From Clarkia xantiana subsp. parviflora (Eukaryota > Streptophyta > Magnoliopsida > Myrtales > Onagraceae), in assembly GCA_036873135.1 (NCBI GenBank), contig JAPTYO010000009.1, positions 20,915,756-20,979,755 on the forward strand: a stretch of 64,000 nt of DNA, read 5' to 3'. This document shows positions 36,992 through 50,068 of the stretch, one piece after another. The position numbers and the translations under genes are program-made. Positions within the stretch are counted from its first letter, which is position 1. Each line of letters opens with the position of its first letter. The notes below the pieces were generated by a model, which worked only from the letters and a program-made list of their open reading frames with translations, was not told the origin of the DNA and ran no database searches.

Positions 36992-39089
36992 TTACTGAAG
37001 ATGAGGGGCAAACTCTTCAAATACCTGCTTGTAAACAGGCTTCTTAAAATCCACGGCCTGAATACACATCAACTTATCAATATATATTGAAAAAATATAT
37101 GAAATTATGAAATCCTAACTTACCAGTTCAATTATCTCGTCTGGCGACATCCATGACCATTCTCCAAACTCAGGTTTCTCAGTCCCATCTCCTAGAAGAT
37201 TGATCTCGTCGTCCTTCCCCGTGAATTTGACAAGAAACCTGTGTTGTATCAATATACTCCTTGTTTCAACTTTACTGGTCAACCCTAGCTAATACTACAT
37301 GTAAATTCCTATTAAAATATGGATGTATATATAAGCAAAGTAAAACATGAGTAACTAACTGACCACTTCTGAGCTTGACCTTTCCAATCTGAGCCCCATT
37401 GAATTTTAAGCTTTTCTCGAACAGCTGGGGGAAAGTCATATGTCAACCAATAAGGTGTCTGCAAGAAGTTCAAATGATTACGTCTTTAGGATTGTAAAAC
37501 ACAACTGCATCTGGAGAGAGTATATACAACTTTTTGAGAGCCTGAAAGCTCTGCTTGAAATGTATGTTCATAGGACAAACACAAGAATCTGTTGTCGCTG
37601 CTGCTGCAGTACCAGGAGGAAGGGGACCGACCTAAATGCGACTCTTATCCTTCTAAGTAAAAATCCATTTAGCTCGACGTATGTCCAATGAGCAAGAGAT
37701 ATAAGGTGCGTTTATGAAGACAATGCCATGACAAATGTTAATGCTGCACAAAATAGAGCACGGGACGGCATCCTGATTTAAACATTGATTTCCCAATGGA
37801 GAGGGGGACACAATCTCACTAATGGCAGTTCCTACAGTAGAGTTTTTAAATCCGCAAGCATCGTATGGTTTCTCCAAATAAAATTCGGTATCCTTTCTTC
37901 TCTTGAATGTCATCTGGCATCAAGAGTCGTTGCTTATTTTAAATTCATGAAGCCATCTTAAGAGTTTTTTTCTTTCCCTTCTAATCCTTCTCCAGGTAAG
38001 ACTTTCAACCAAGGCGTAAATATGAGCACAGAAGTTCCACAAAACATTTCTACAACTTTATACTTTCAAGGAGAATGGTAAAGTAAGGTAGAAAGCCAAT
38101 GGAGAGAACTAATGATACCTCAGCCATGACTAGAGCTGAACTGACCCCAGTCTCTTCTCTCAATTCTCTGATGGCTGCATTCTTGGGGTCTTCATCCTTG
38201 TCAATACCTCCCTTTTATATACAGATTTATCTAAAGTTAGTGTGAATGTCACAGATCATGATGTACTTCTGATACATTAAAGGGTTAAGAACCTAAAAAC
38301 AAACTCAACTATAGGTCATATTGCTAATAGTTGTTCCAGATTTAAAATGTTAATATTCGGTGTCCAACTATCGGATTGGTTTATTTCAACTTTTTTTGAC
38401 AAAACAAAAACATGTTTTTTAAGGATCAAATTACTTTGGAAAAAGTGAAAACAACATGTTTTGTTGCTTAGAACAACGCCCAAATCAGTCAAAAAAAAGT
38501 GGAAAACAACAAATCTGACAGTTAGGAACACACTGAATATCAACATTTTAAATTGGGACGGTGATTAGCAACATAGCCTATGGAACTGCCTTTTAGGTTC
38601 TTAAACCTTTATTAAATTCGAAAGAAAAAAAAGTAGAAGAGCAGCTTGGGAACAATCAGAAGCTCACCTGCGGCATTTGCCATGAGTCGGGAACATCAAG
38701 CCTGGCCGCAGCGAAAATCTGCAATCAAGCGGACGAATCATTTCATCAGACACATCTACAGTCAGACTATTAGTTCGGATTTTGAGGTCTTTTACCTTCT
38801 TATTAGAGGGGTTGATGAGGCAGAGACCCACGTTTCTCCTATACCCTTGTGGAGGAGTTTCCATGGATGAAGAAGAAGATGAAGAGGAATTATACGGAGT
38901 GAAGAAGATAGGCCCAGATGAGTTACGAGGAATCACTGGTCTCTTGGACAGCAAACTGGTAGCAGTAGTAGTAGAGATCGGAAGGGAAGAAGCGAGAATC
39001 GAAACAAGAGATGGATTGGGGCTATAACAGCGTCGCTGGATGGGAGAAGAAGAAGAACTCAAGAGAAGAGGGCATCGTGTTAAAGCCAT
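36992..39089 (-). CDS. Plastid-type Nudix hydrolase (NUDT26/27-like)
   Basis: Exons 38796-39089, 38668-38718, 38119-38211, 37364-37458, 37124-37238 and 36992-37057 join in phase to 237 aa with canonical splice sites. Residues 1-75 are Ser-rich and basic, like a chloroplast transit peptide. The conserved part starts METPPQGYRRNVGLCLIN, then AARLDVPDSWQMPQGG. The Nudix box GX5EX7REUXEEXGU spans 116-138 (E122, R130, E131, E134, E135). WGSDWKGQAQKW and LLGDGTEKPEFGEWSW follow, and the protein ends FEEFAPHLQ. This pattern matches Arabidopsis NUDX26/27, hydrolases of dinucleoside polyphosphates (Ap4A/Ap5A) and possibly ppGpp in plastids/mitochondria; the substrate is inferred from the family. Intron 2 contains a MITE (38282-38607). 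Confidence 0.92.
38282..38607. mobile_element. Mutator-like MITE, family 3 copy 1 (326 bp)
   Basis: The left end GGGTTAAGAACCTAAAAAC and right end TTTTAGGTTCTTAAACC are inverted. The interior inverted blocks around TTAAAATGTTAATATTCGG match the copy at 58152. The flanking nonamers TACATTAAA and TTTATTAAA agree at 7 of 9 positions, a decayed duplication. It lies in intron 2 of the Nudix gene, 61 bp from exon 38668-38718. Confidence 0.65.
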
Positions 39090-40324
39090 TTAAATTTAGA
39101 TAAGATTTTTATACCGCTGATGTTTCTTTAACTTCTCCAGATATAATGTATTAGATTCTAATGGTAAAGAGAAATTTAATTAGATCAAATGCATTGCATA
39201 AATTACAATGTGTCTATTATAACAAATAAAAACTCGACGGCAAAATAGCTGAACCCATTGTCAAATGATACAATTTATTTATTTAGTTAGCTAATCTATA
39301 AAATTATAAATTGCATTCTGTATAACTTTTAGATATGCATATCAAGTGTCACCTAATTTTAGTGGTTGAGTTAGGATGTTGATAATGAGGTTACGCTAGA
39401 CTATGTGTTTTTTTTTAAAAAAATTATATAAAATATAAAATATGTTTGAAAAATATGATTTTTAGTATTAATATGTTTTAAAATATACATATTTTAAAAC
39501 GATGATATTTTTTTACTTCATTAATTATCTATCAAAATTTTCATTTCAAATGTACAATATTAACCAAGTAGTTTTCAAATTATCACAACTAATCTCTGAT
39601 TTAGTATACAAAAGTTACAATTGAGTCAAATCAGACCAACGTCAATTATCGATCAGTTGAGTCTCAATCGAGCCATGACAATATTGTAACACTAGTATAA
39701 GTTATTAGGTATTTATTTGATATTTAGAAAAGTATTCGGTTTCTTTGTAAAATTAAAAAGTATTTTACGACAATCTTGGACGGAAGATTCAAAATAAAAT
39801 ACAAATTACCATTATTTTGAAACACTTGTACATTTTAAAGCATATTGGTACCGAAAACTATTTTTTTTTTCAAACATATTGTATGATTAACTATTTTTTT
39901 TCTATTGGACCTCATGTAGGACATTAGATTAAAGTAACTACAATTCCTATTCTAGCAAAAGAGATGCGAATAATAAAATTTACAACAGTACTTTTCAAGT
40001 AAAAAACTCAAAACTTAAATTGATGAGTTTTTATCTCAAACGGATTGAATGCGAGTGTCATAAAATAATATTGGGTCTTACAAAATAATAATAGGGTGTG
40101 TTATACAAAATATTAGAGTCTTACAACAAAATAATAGGAGTTCGGACTTTATTTTTCTTTAGAAACAAACTTAGGATCTCAGTAAAAATACTCTATAATG
40201 CTTGTCATTTATCACTCATTATTATATTTACTTCCGCCACTGCCTACTTTATGTATTTATGGCATCAAATGATCTTTGCTAGTTGAACCTTTTGAGTATG
40301 GACTGTTTCTTAGTTAAATTAAAC
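39090..40324. other. Intergenic, upstream of the Nudix gene
   Basis: AT-rich sequence with no exon or element border I can support. The Nudix promoter must lie at its left end, but no convincing TATA box was picked out. Confidence 0.4.
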
Positions 40325-40333
40325 TTTAAAAGT

Positions 40334-40842
40334 AGGGTTGAGAATTTATAAACAGTACAAGGTTTGTATAATGTTGAAATTTGGTGTTTCAAATTTGAAA
40401 TGTCAAAATGGACAGTCCCAGATTTCATTTTTGTTGAAATTTGGTGTCTCGGTGTGATTATTTTAGATAAGTCAATCTCGACGAAACCGACTGTCAAATT
40501 CGAGCTCTCATGCACGCTCCCTTCTCGTCACCTTGCCGAGACCGTCACCTAAGGCTAAGAAGCTAGCCACATCCGCACAAGTAAATCCCGCTCTGTTTTC
40601 GCTAGAAATTGCTCCACGCCACTCTGTTGGAAACCTTTTCTTTTCGATGTGGTGGTTTTGTGAAAAAGTAAAATGGATTATGAGTGGGTTGGTGAAAATG
40701 ACTGAATGGAGAGGAATAGACGCGCGGAGACACCAAATTTCAACAAAAATGAAACATAGAACTGTTCATTTTAATATTTCAAACTCCAGATATCAAATTT
40801 CAACATTGGGCAAACCTTAAACTGTTTATAGGTTCTTAACCC
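40334..40842. mobile_element. Mutator-like MITE, family 2 copy 3 (509 bp)
   Basis: The ends GGGTTGAGAATTTATAAACAG and CTGTTTATAGGTTCTTAACCC are inverted, with exact 9-bp duplications TTAAAAGTA at 40325-40333 and 40843-40851. The interior aligns with the copies at 16041 and 26653 but has diverged more at the ends, which drift toward the family 1/3 type (GGTTCTTAACCC). Confidence 0.8.
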
Positions 40843-40851
40843 TTAAAAGTA

Positions 40852-41640
40852 TAGATAATTTGTTAGTCGTGCTTTTAGGATATTGATTGATATTTCGCTC
40901 GGTTGATTATTATTTTTAAGAATCTATTTAGGTGTCACATGAACTGAACTGTCGTGCAATACATGTGCACTTTTCATTCTGATGTTAAAAGTTAATTGAA
41001 TCTTTAATTTATGAGTAAACTATTATATTCAGTACAATCTTCGTTAAATTTTACATAAAAATAATATGTTCTGGTTAAGTGAGATTTTTTAATGTGTACC
41101 AAAAATGAATTCGAAATAAAATAAATGAATTGAAGTGAAATATCATTAAGTGGACGTTTAATTGGACATCCACCCATTTCACGGTGCATTTCCATTGAGT
41201 ATCTAGTTGAAAAGATTTTGCTATAATACTTTCAATTTCCGGGCGAATTCATTTTTGGTACACATCAAAAGATCTCGTGTAACCAAGACTTGCTTCGTTT
41301 ATGTCAAATTTGACGAAAATTATAACAGTTGTAACAATCTGCTAGGAATCTAGACATTTAGACAACCAATTTTTAAAAATTAAAATTCACTAAACAAATG
41401 CTCTCGCTACGCGCCTGCACTATCGTCGTGAGAATGTCATAGGGACATGATCATGTTGACTGTGATGAAGATTTAAGGGCATGATCAGTTCTACTCCGAG
41501 AATAATACAAGAATACTTTTTTTAACCATTTTTTTTATTATATTACATAATTTAAATTTATTATTTCATCATAATATATTGGGACGACTTCAAGAACGAA
41601 ACAAGGGCTTGATTGACCCGACTTCGATGATGGTTCATGT
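40852..41640. other. Intergenic, no gene recognised
   Basis: AT-rich; no supportable exon, RNA gene or repeat border. Confidence 0.4.
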
Positions 41641-41649
41641 AGCAATTTG

Positions 41650-42130
41650 TAATTGGAATTTTTCACCGAAATAACACAATTTGAAAAATAAAACACATAA
41701 TTAGCAAATTGTTCACAATTATAAACAAAAATAGCATATTCCAGAGATGGCTTTCGCGGCACAACACATTTTTGTGTTGTGCCCCACATGGCTATTTTTT
41801 TTAATGTTTTTTTGTTTGTTTAAGATTCAAGTAATTTTAGTGAGTACGTAATTTTAAGTTTTTTCTTATAAAACCGTGATAGAATGGGTGAACTTTTTTA
41901 CATGTTGAATCATATAGTTGGGTAATATTGGACAAATATTTTGGCAGGGTGAACCTAGATGGCTAAAATTGTGCTTTAAGTAATTTTAAGGTTTATGTAG
42001 TTTTAGATTTTATTTTTCTTTCTAAAATCATACTTGAATGACTGAACAGTTTTGCTGGGTGAAACTTAGGGGGGGCTAAAATAAAAAAAAAATTGAGTTT
42101 GAAAAAAAAAATTATAATTTTATCGACAGT
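41650..42130. mobile_element. Relic related to the TIR element at 54202
   Basis: The segment opens with TTTTTCACCGAAATAACACA and AAAAATAGCATATTCC, resembling the terminal arm of the element at 54202-55790. Repeated modules follow (GGTGAAC..TA..TGGCTAAAATT, TTTAAGTAATTTTA.GGTTTAT) also found inside that element. The right end was not located, so this is probably a truncated or highly diverged copy. Confidence 0.4.
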
Positions 42131-42497
42131 ATTTCACTGAGAAATATTTGGCTTTGATTCGAGGGAAGTGGGAATCAATCTTATTTCGTCTTAATCGACA
42201 TATAATTGTTCTTCACCAATTGGCATATCATGATTGACCATCATAAAATTCACGCTTACGCACATTAATTAGATACATATTAGTAAGTTAGTTATGGATA
42301 TTAATCACGTGTGTTTTTTTTTTGATGAAAGGATAATATATATATATATATAACCAAGACAGATTACATCCGTTAAACCAGAAGCCACGACGGAATATCA
42401 TGATAGAACCATGTTCCCCCAATATCCGCATTGGCTGCCAACGAAGCAACCCTATGGGACCTAGCAACAACAGATCTAGTAGCAAAATACAAACGAA

Positions 42498-45400
42498 CTA
42501 AAGGACATAAACATAGTAATGTTCTAATATCCGAAACAACCCCAAACAAGGAAGTGCACAAGCTGAAGAAGTGGACGCCATTGTTGCTAACAAGACCCGG
42601 GAATCCGAGAATAGATGACGAATGATCCAATTTGATGATCTTGCCAACAACATTCCTATTCTACAAGCTATACCTTCCGCCAAAAGTGGGTCGTCCCCAA
42701 AAGCGTGACTAACCGAGATCGCCATAATATTAAACGAAGGATCCAAAAGAACTGCAGCACCAAAGACCTTTGAACGTAATCCCCGAACGGTCCCATCCAC
42801 TAGAATGATCCAAGAGCCTGATGGTGCCGAAGAGTGCCGTACTACATCCTGGACTCCGCGGTGGAGCCTGGTTGACTCTGGAATCACCAGAAAAGACAAC
42901 ATGTTATCATTACAAGCATTAGAAATAAAAGACATAACAGACACGTCTGAGGGCATAGAGGCGCGGAAAACGACATTATTCCGTTCAAGCCAAATACCCC
43001 ACATAACTAAGCACTTATAACTAAAAAATATCCATGGAAGTCCTAGAAACAGAGCCATTACTATTCAAATCCTCAAGCCAATCCAAGGCTGTCCTATGTC
43101 TACTCCTATCACCTATTCCGAGACTAGAAGCAAACCATACTCTAATAGTAAATTGACAGGTCCACATAAGATGATCCCAAGTTTCCGGAGCACAACCACA
43201 AAAGGGACAGGTAGAATCCACATAAGGCAATCGTCGTTGGAGATTCTTCCTAAGCGGAAGGCCTCCTGAAAAACCCTTCCAAACGAACATCCGAATTTGT
43301 GGTTCAATCTTTGCCGCCCAAAGTTTTCCCAAAAAAAAAAAGAATTAGCGGAACTGGAAGGAGCAGATCCCGAAGATTGGCCCAACCCCCCTTCGACGAG
43401 GAGTGATTTAATAAAGTGATATCCAGATTTAAATGAATAATTCCCCAGATTAGTAAAATTCCAAAGAAACTTGTCACGTGTGTCAAGGGCAGATTGATTT
43501 GCGAAATAGCCGTAACCAGAACTAATGGTAAGAAGATAGCCAATGTTGTCAAATCCCAGGATCCATTAAGGATAAAGGTAGAAACCTTCAAATTATGCTG
43601 ATCTTCAGTTCCATGAACCCAGTCAGCAAGGAGACCAAAATTTGGGACCCACGGATCCGTCCAAAAGTTGATCTTGTGACTTGAACCCACTCTCCATCTG
43701 GCCCCTAGGAGAAGGTAAGGACGAACAAAACACAGATTCCTCCAAACAATAGAGTGTGATGCTGATAATTTGGCTTTGAAAAAAGAACCGTGTTTGAAAT
43801 AGCGATTTCGCATTGCTTGTGCCCACATTGAATCTGATGAGTCCAAAAGTCGGAAAGCTTGTTTCAAGATAAGGGCAAGGTTAAATGAGTGTGACTCCCT
43901 ATAGCCTAGACCACCCTCCTTTTTTGGTAACGTAATCCTATCCCAAGCCACCCAACAAAACCCCGGAGATCCTTGTGATGTCCCCCACCAGAATTGACGT
44001 TGTAAACGATCTAGGGACTGGTTGGTCTTTTTCGATAATCGCACGCAGGACATAGTGTATGTCGGAATTGCCGCAGCTGTTGACTTTAAGAGGACGTCAT
44101 TCCCGGCTGGAGAAAGTAATTTAGTCATCCATCCCTGAATTCTTGAAGTGACTCTTTGTATAACGGTCGTCCCTATTAGTCCTTTGTTTTTCTTCCAATC
44201 TATTGGCAAACCCAAATAAATTTCCCCCTCCCCCATTTCTCTGACCCCGAAAGACTCTATAATCCTAGTACGCTCCGAAATTAACATATTAGGGCTGAAG
44301 AGCACACTGGATTTAGTAAAACTGATTAACTGCCCAATTCACGCTGATAGTCCTCCAGAACTTTTGTTAGTGTGCTGAGGCCCTCTGTTGTGACCTCCAG
44401 GAACAAGATACTATCATCCGCAAAGAAGAGATGGGATATACGATCAGCATCTCTCCCGGGTCGGATACCTTTAATGCTCCCACATTGTTGTGCTCTTGTC
44501 AATTCCTGAGAAAGCATTTGAGCCACCAAGATGAATAAATAAGGTGAGAGAGGATCGCCTTGTCACAGGCCCCGAGACGGTGAAAATCGTGACGTTCGGA
44601 AGCCATTCAACAAAACTGCCAGCGATGTAGAGGAAATACAAGCCATGATCCAATTGATAAATATAACTGAAAATCCCATGCACTCCAGAACGTATTTTAC
44701 GTAGTCCCATTCAATCCGATCATAAGCTTTACTCATATCCAACTTTAAAGCCATCAAACCAACTTTACCCCTCCGTCGTTGTTTGATTGTATGACTGAGC
44801 TCCTGGGTCAACCAGAGATTATCTGTAATGAGTCGGCCCGCAACAACGTCGTTTGGAAAGGAGAGATGAGCGACGGAAGCAAAGGACGAATATACTGGCA
44901 AAGGATCTTAGAAATGACTTTATACACCGTATTGCAAAGACTAATGGGTCGCCAATCCGTCATTGTTTTAGGTGTCTCACATTTGGGAATGAGAACCAGG
45001 AAAGTATTGTTTATCTCCGGCAACATATGAGAGGTGACAAAGAACTCAGAAACAACTTTTTGGACATCCCGCCCAACTGTACGCCAGCAATGTTGGAAGA
45101 ACCGCGAATTATATCCATCCGGGCCTGGGGCCTTATCAGGGCCCAAAAGTGATGAAGCTCTAAAGATCTCAAGATGAGTAGTAGGCTGGATCAGCCCGGA
45201 AGTAATATCCTGGGGTATGAGTAAAGTGTTACGGGAGGGAAATAAGATTGGGAGTCGTTGTCCCGTTGAGGTAAACAAAGTCTGGAAGTATTGTCTAACA
45301 TACGACGTTACCCGGTCTGGATTAGTAATCCACTCCCCCTCCCCTGTGCAGACCCGGTCCAGCTTATTGAATCGATGACGACAAATAGTATGGGCGTGGA

Positions 45401-46506
45401 GAATTTTGTGTTCTTATCCCCATTTTGGAGCCAGAGTTGTCTCGACTTTTGTCTCCACATAACCTCCTCGAAATTATACAGGTCTCGAATCTTTCCTTTG
45501 ATCTCACGCAGCTCCAGTTCCTCCCCATTTCTCTGTTCCGCCCTAGATAATTCAGCAATCGAAGATGCCAAGGAGGACTGTACCTGACCGAAAACATCCT
45601 TGTTCCATAAACCCAAGGAACGAGACAAACGACGAAGCTTCTTAGCAAGGATAAACTGATCTGTACCCACAAGAGCGGGTCCCCATGACCGAATTAGATT
45701 ATTGTGGAAGTCTGAATGGAGTAGCCACATCGACTCAAAACGGAAAGGACGCGTGAAGTTAGAGACTTCCATCGAAGGAACAAGTCTCATCAATAGAGGA
45801 AAATGATCTGAAGCAATCTGTTCCAAATGATAAACGAGTGCACGTGGAAACCGTAGACACCAATCCACATTACCAAAACCCCTATCTAATCTTTGTTGAA
45901 TGCGGTCGTCGCCAATTCTATTATTTGACCAAGTAAAGGGATGGCCCCTAAAACCAAGATTAATTAGCCCTATGTTATCAGTCCTCTCATGAGCATCTAG
46001 AAGCCTATCCGTGCTAATTACGTTCCCCCTCTTTTTCCAAGATAGACCAGATATCATTAAAGTCACCCACAATGGCCCATGGTGTATCCAAAGGTCTAGA
46101 GCTACGGAATGTATTAAGTGTGTCCCAAAAACTGTGTCTTGATAGGCACGAAAGGAGCATAAATGAACGACATATCCCAGGGTGCCTCCGGTTGGCGAGG
46201 TGAAATCCGAACATGGATACCATTAATGGTTTGTAGTAAGGGAGAAATATGAATTGTAAGATCCCAGGTCAGTAGCAAACCCCCCCCCCCTGTTTCCTCT
46301 GGCTCCACCCAAGTAGACCCATGAAAACCTAGCCGACCTAAGGTATGAACTAGTCTTGATAATTTACTTTTGACCTCAGAAATAAAGATGATCATGGGTT
46401 TGTGCACCCTAACCAGGCGGCATAGGTGCTGAATTGTCAGAGAGTTTCCCGCTCCCTGACAATTCCAACTGAGGAGATTCATTGATAATGCAAGGGTGCC
46501 AAACAT
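42498..46506 (-). pseudogene. LINE ORF2: endonuclease, reverse transcriptase, zinc-finger and RNase H
   Basis: Frames broken by at least six shifts follow one another in the order of plant L1 ORF2. The APE-type endonuclease has LLSWNCQGAGN, WAIVGDFND and a C-terminal SDHFPLL. The reverse transcriptase has KAPGPDGYN, MALKLDMSKAYDRIEW and the catalytic FADDS near 44430. Next come YLGLPIDWKK, WVAWDRITLPKKEGGLG and a zf-RVT block with CPFCG..ETWDHLMWTC near 43170. The end has RNase H-like sequence starting WIILVDGT. Catalytic motifs survive but the frame does not, so no active protein is expected. A long C run near 46280 is a possible slippage site. Confidence 0.85.
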
Positions 46507-46519
46507 GACACCCCCGCAA

Positions 46520-48355
46520 ACCCTAACCCTATATCCATAACATCACTAAGAAAGTGAAAATTACGATATAAATGTAACAAAAGTAGTACCTCCAGTATGT
46601 GAGACAGACGTTTCTCTCTAGGCCGCCCTCTGACCATCCTGGTTTGCTGTTCCCTCTCCCCACCTGGTTCTCGTATAGATAATGTTGTGCGAGACATGGG
46701 TCGCTTCTCTCCAGTAATATGACGATTAGAAGAGGAGTCGATCTCCATCGGCTCCTTTCCCTGACGTCTCCTTCGCGTAACCTCTCCTCCAATATTAGAA
46801 GCCACCACACTCCTCACCGGTTCCGGCTCAGATTTTCTCTCCGGGTGTAAAGCAGCCAACACCAAGTCCTCCAAAGTTGCCCCTGTTGTCCTTGTCGTTC
46901 CCCCAAGCACTGGTATCGGAGCCGTTGCAGTGGCCTGAATATCAGCCTGCGACAAGGCACCTATCGACTGATTGAGCGGTGGCTGAGAAAAAAAAGGGTG
47001 GTCCTCCATGGCCAGGATCGGAGACTGCAGTGCACCAAACCCCCCGATGCCGTCTCTGTAGTGTGACCTCCATGCATGCCCAAACCCAGCTGAGAGTATC
47101 TGGACCCGTCCCAGGCCCACTGGAAGTTTGGGTCAATTATAGGAGCCCAAACCCAAGGTTGAAGAAGTGGTGGTGGGCAAAATATTGCCGGCCCATACAC
47201 TGGGTAAGCCCATCCGGCATGCTGGCCCGTCCATCCAACAGAACCGGGCTGCCCCTGGGAGTAAACCGGTCCCCAGTTTGAGGTTGATGTTGAATAGACG
47301 GGGCCTTGAAACCCTAGACTCGTCGGAGGTAGTTGTTGGGGTGTTGGCTGTCGCAGATTAAGGTAGATCTCTCCGGCCATTGCAGAAAGAGTAATATTCT
47401 TGACAAAAGAAGCAATGTCCGGGAGATGATCCCCAAAGACGAATTGGTTGTTGGAGAAATTGAAACGAAGTCCCGGTGAGATGCGATTTCCCTCCACATA
47501 AGTCGCCATCAGAGGTAAATCTGTCAGCTCCTCCGACGAAGCCGCCTGAGCAGAGTGTGAGCCCTCCTCATGATGAAATAAACCCTCCTGGCCGTAACGA
47601 TGCAGTGCAGTGCCACCCGGAGAATTCCACTATGCATTCTCAAACCACGTCATCTAGATAAGCAACGTACCTTCCCCTTTATTCTTGATAGAATAAATAG
47701 GTTTTCGATTTTCCCGAATCGAACGCATGTTTGGATGGGCATCAAGGCGATCAAGCATGTCATTGATTTGATGTGTGAAAACCCTCTCCGGCGTGTTGCA
47801 TTGATCCTGATGATGTCCGGGTCTCCCACATCGTTTGCATGGCATCCCATGCCTGTAAGTAACCAGGACCCTGTTAGCAGTATCACCATCCTGTAGCCAG
47901 AAACCCGGGACCGCAGACTTCTCAAGATCTACCAAAACCCTAGCTCTAGGATAAGCCACCGCAGCTCCCCTTGACTCATCTAATTCCAGAAAGATCACGT
48001 CCCCAATGACCGACAAAACATCAAAAATAAACTGACGCTTCATCAAATTCGGTGGGACCTTGCGTAGCTCCAGCCAAATAGGGACATTTTTTAAGGAAGG
48101 ACGTAAAGGCAGGTTTCCGTCTGGACAGTGAAAAAAGACGAGCAAAGCACCACCCACATAGAAAGGGCTATTCAAATACACCTCCTTCAAGTCCTCCGGG
48201 GTGGTGAAATGGAAGACCCACCATCCATCATCCCTCCGATAGAACTCCGGAACCCCTCTCAGTCTCCAGTGTTCTTCCACCAACTTCTCCACAAGATCAA
48301 GTCTTTCCTTCTTGACAGAGAAGCTCCGGTCGATTAGTGATTTTGTCCAATCCAT
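46520..48355 (-). pseudogene. LINE ORF1: DUF4283-like protein with zinc knuckle
   Basis: The frame opens at ATG 48355 (MDWTKSLIDRSF) and runs to 47654. It resembles the DUF4283 RNA-binding region of plant LINE ORF1 (WWVFHF, PLRPSLKNVPIWLEL), followed by a CX2CX4HX4C knuckle (CKRCGRPGHHQDQC) near 47800. Further ORF1-like, Pro/Gln-rich and then Arg-rich sequence continues in other frames to about 46520, so the C-terminal half is frameshifted. An upstream in-frame ATG at 48427 would add 24 residues but lies in probable 5' UTR. Confidence 0.75.
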
Positions 48356-48957
48356 GGACGAAGCTAAGACAAAAAATATGGAAAGAGGGCAGTGAAGAAT
48401 GTTGAAGGAGAAAAAATGTTCCCCCAAAAGTAATATTCCTTAAACTGGAGTAAATGGCGAGAAGACAAGAGGTCAAGTAGGTTTAAATGGAGCAAGAAGG
48501 GATCCGGAGGGTGTGGGAGTTTATGCACTTGTTTGGCAGGGAGAAACTTCCAAGTGTCCGCAGAGAGAGAAGAAATCTCGGGTAGCTGGATTTGTTGCGT
48601 GGAGATTGAAGGCCGGCACGGAGCACCGTTGGGCAGCTTAGACGACACCCAACGAGGGTACCTCCACGTGGCACTCATCAGAGAAAACCCTTGCTTCCCC
48701 AAGCCACCATAATCATTAAGAGGATAAGGACATAGGGAAAACTAACTTGCTACCAGGAGAAGAAGCGATTCGGCTTCCATCTCGAGGTTCTATCACATGA
48801 AGACATATACAAATTTGAGTCCGAAAGCTTTAAAATTGATTTAAATTTTAGTGTTAGAAAAATAGAAATTTATTTATGTTCATGTCATTATTTATTTTTT
48901 TAATACTAAAAATGACTAACTACGACTCATGTGATTATTTGACTTTATTAGGCAGAA

Positions 48958-50028
48958 TCTATCTATCTATATATCTATCTATATATATATATAATAAAGT
49001 GAAAGGTGAGAGAGTGCTTTCATGTGAAGTTGCCACGTCAGCGTTTACACTACCCTATATATTGCCACGTGGCTTCTTCTATTTGGGCAGCCTCTTCTAT
49101 TCGGACCGAACATCTTTATAGGGTTTAGGGCTATTCGGGCCGAACATCTTTTTAGAGTAAATATTAGGCCAACCACTTATATTTGTTATCCATTGACTAA
49201 ATCATAGGCCCAAAAATTATCTATATATATATAATAAAGTGAAATAAAGTGAAAGGTGAGAGAGTGCTTTCATGTGAAGTTGTCACGTCAGCGTTTACAC
49301 TACCCTATATATTACCACGTGGCTTCTTCAATTTGGGCAGCTTCTTCTATTCGGACCGAACATCTTTTTAGGGTATAGGGCTATTCGGGTCGAACATCTT
49401 TTCAGAGTAAATATTAGGCCAACCACTTATATTTGTTATCCATTGACTAAATCATAGGCCCAAAAATTAATTTTAGGCCCAAAAAGAAAGTGCCCCAACA
49501 CATATTGACCTCTAGAGACGGCAGTTTCAAGTATAAATAATTTAAAAACCTAAACAACTTATTTTCTTATCTGCTTGATGAAAAAAACAATTTATATAAT
49601 AAATTCCATATCTCATTTAATTTATGTCATCTCTGTAGATTATATATATATAATTACTTTAATTAGATAAATTATTCTTATACATCAAACAATAACATAA
49701 TGGGAAAAAAAAACTCTTCTATTTGGGCAGCTTCTTCTATTCGGGCCGAACATCTTTTTAGGGTTTAGGGCTATTCGGGCCGAACATCTTTTTAGAGTAA
49801 ATATTAGGCCAACCACTTATATTTGTTATCCATTGACTAAATCATATGCCCAAAACTTAATTTTAGGCCCAAAAAGAAAGTGCCCCAACATATATTGACC
49901 TCTAGAGACGGCAGTTTCAAGTATAAATAATTTAAAAACCTAAACAACTTATTACCTTATCTGCTTGATGAAAAAAACAATTTATATAATAAATTTCATA
50001 TCTCATTTAATTTATGTCATCTCTGTAG

Positions 50029-50068
<40 letters not shown>

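Larger units (their letters stand above)
42313..48792 (-). mobile_element. Full-length but decayed L1-type LINE
   Basis: A minus-strand non-LTR retrotransposon with ORF1 on the right and ORF2 on the left, ending in CTTTCATC plus an A run (T run at about 42313-42323 on the plus strand). The 5' end is placed near 48792, because ATCACATG there resembles ATCACGTG just left of the A run; this possible target duplication is imperfect. Several frameshifts in both ORFs show that it is inactive. Confidence 0.8.

Noticed and set aside
37653..37913. Minus-strand frame of 86 codons in Nudix intron 3
   Set aside because: It lies between well-supported exons, has no splice signals joining it in phase, and shows no recognisable similarity.
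48961..49000. CRISPR-like or satellite array at the TA/CTAT-rich segments
   Set aside because: These are simple microsatellites at Helitron 5' ends; there is no unit-spacer structure.
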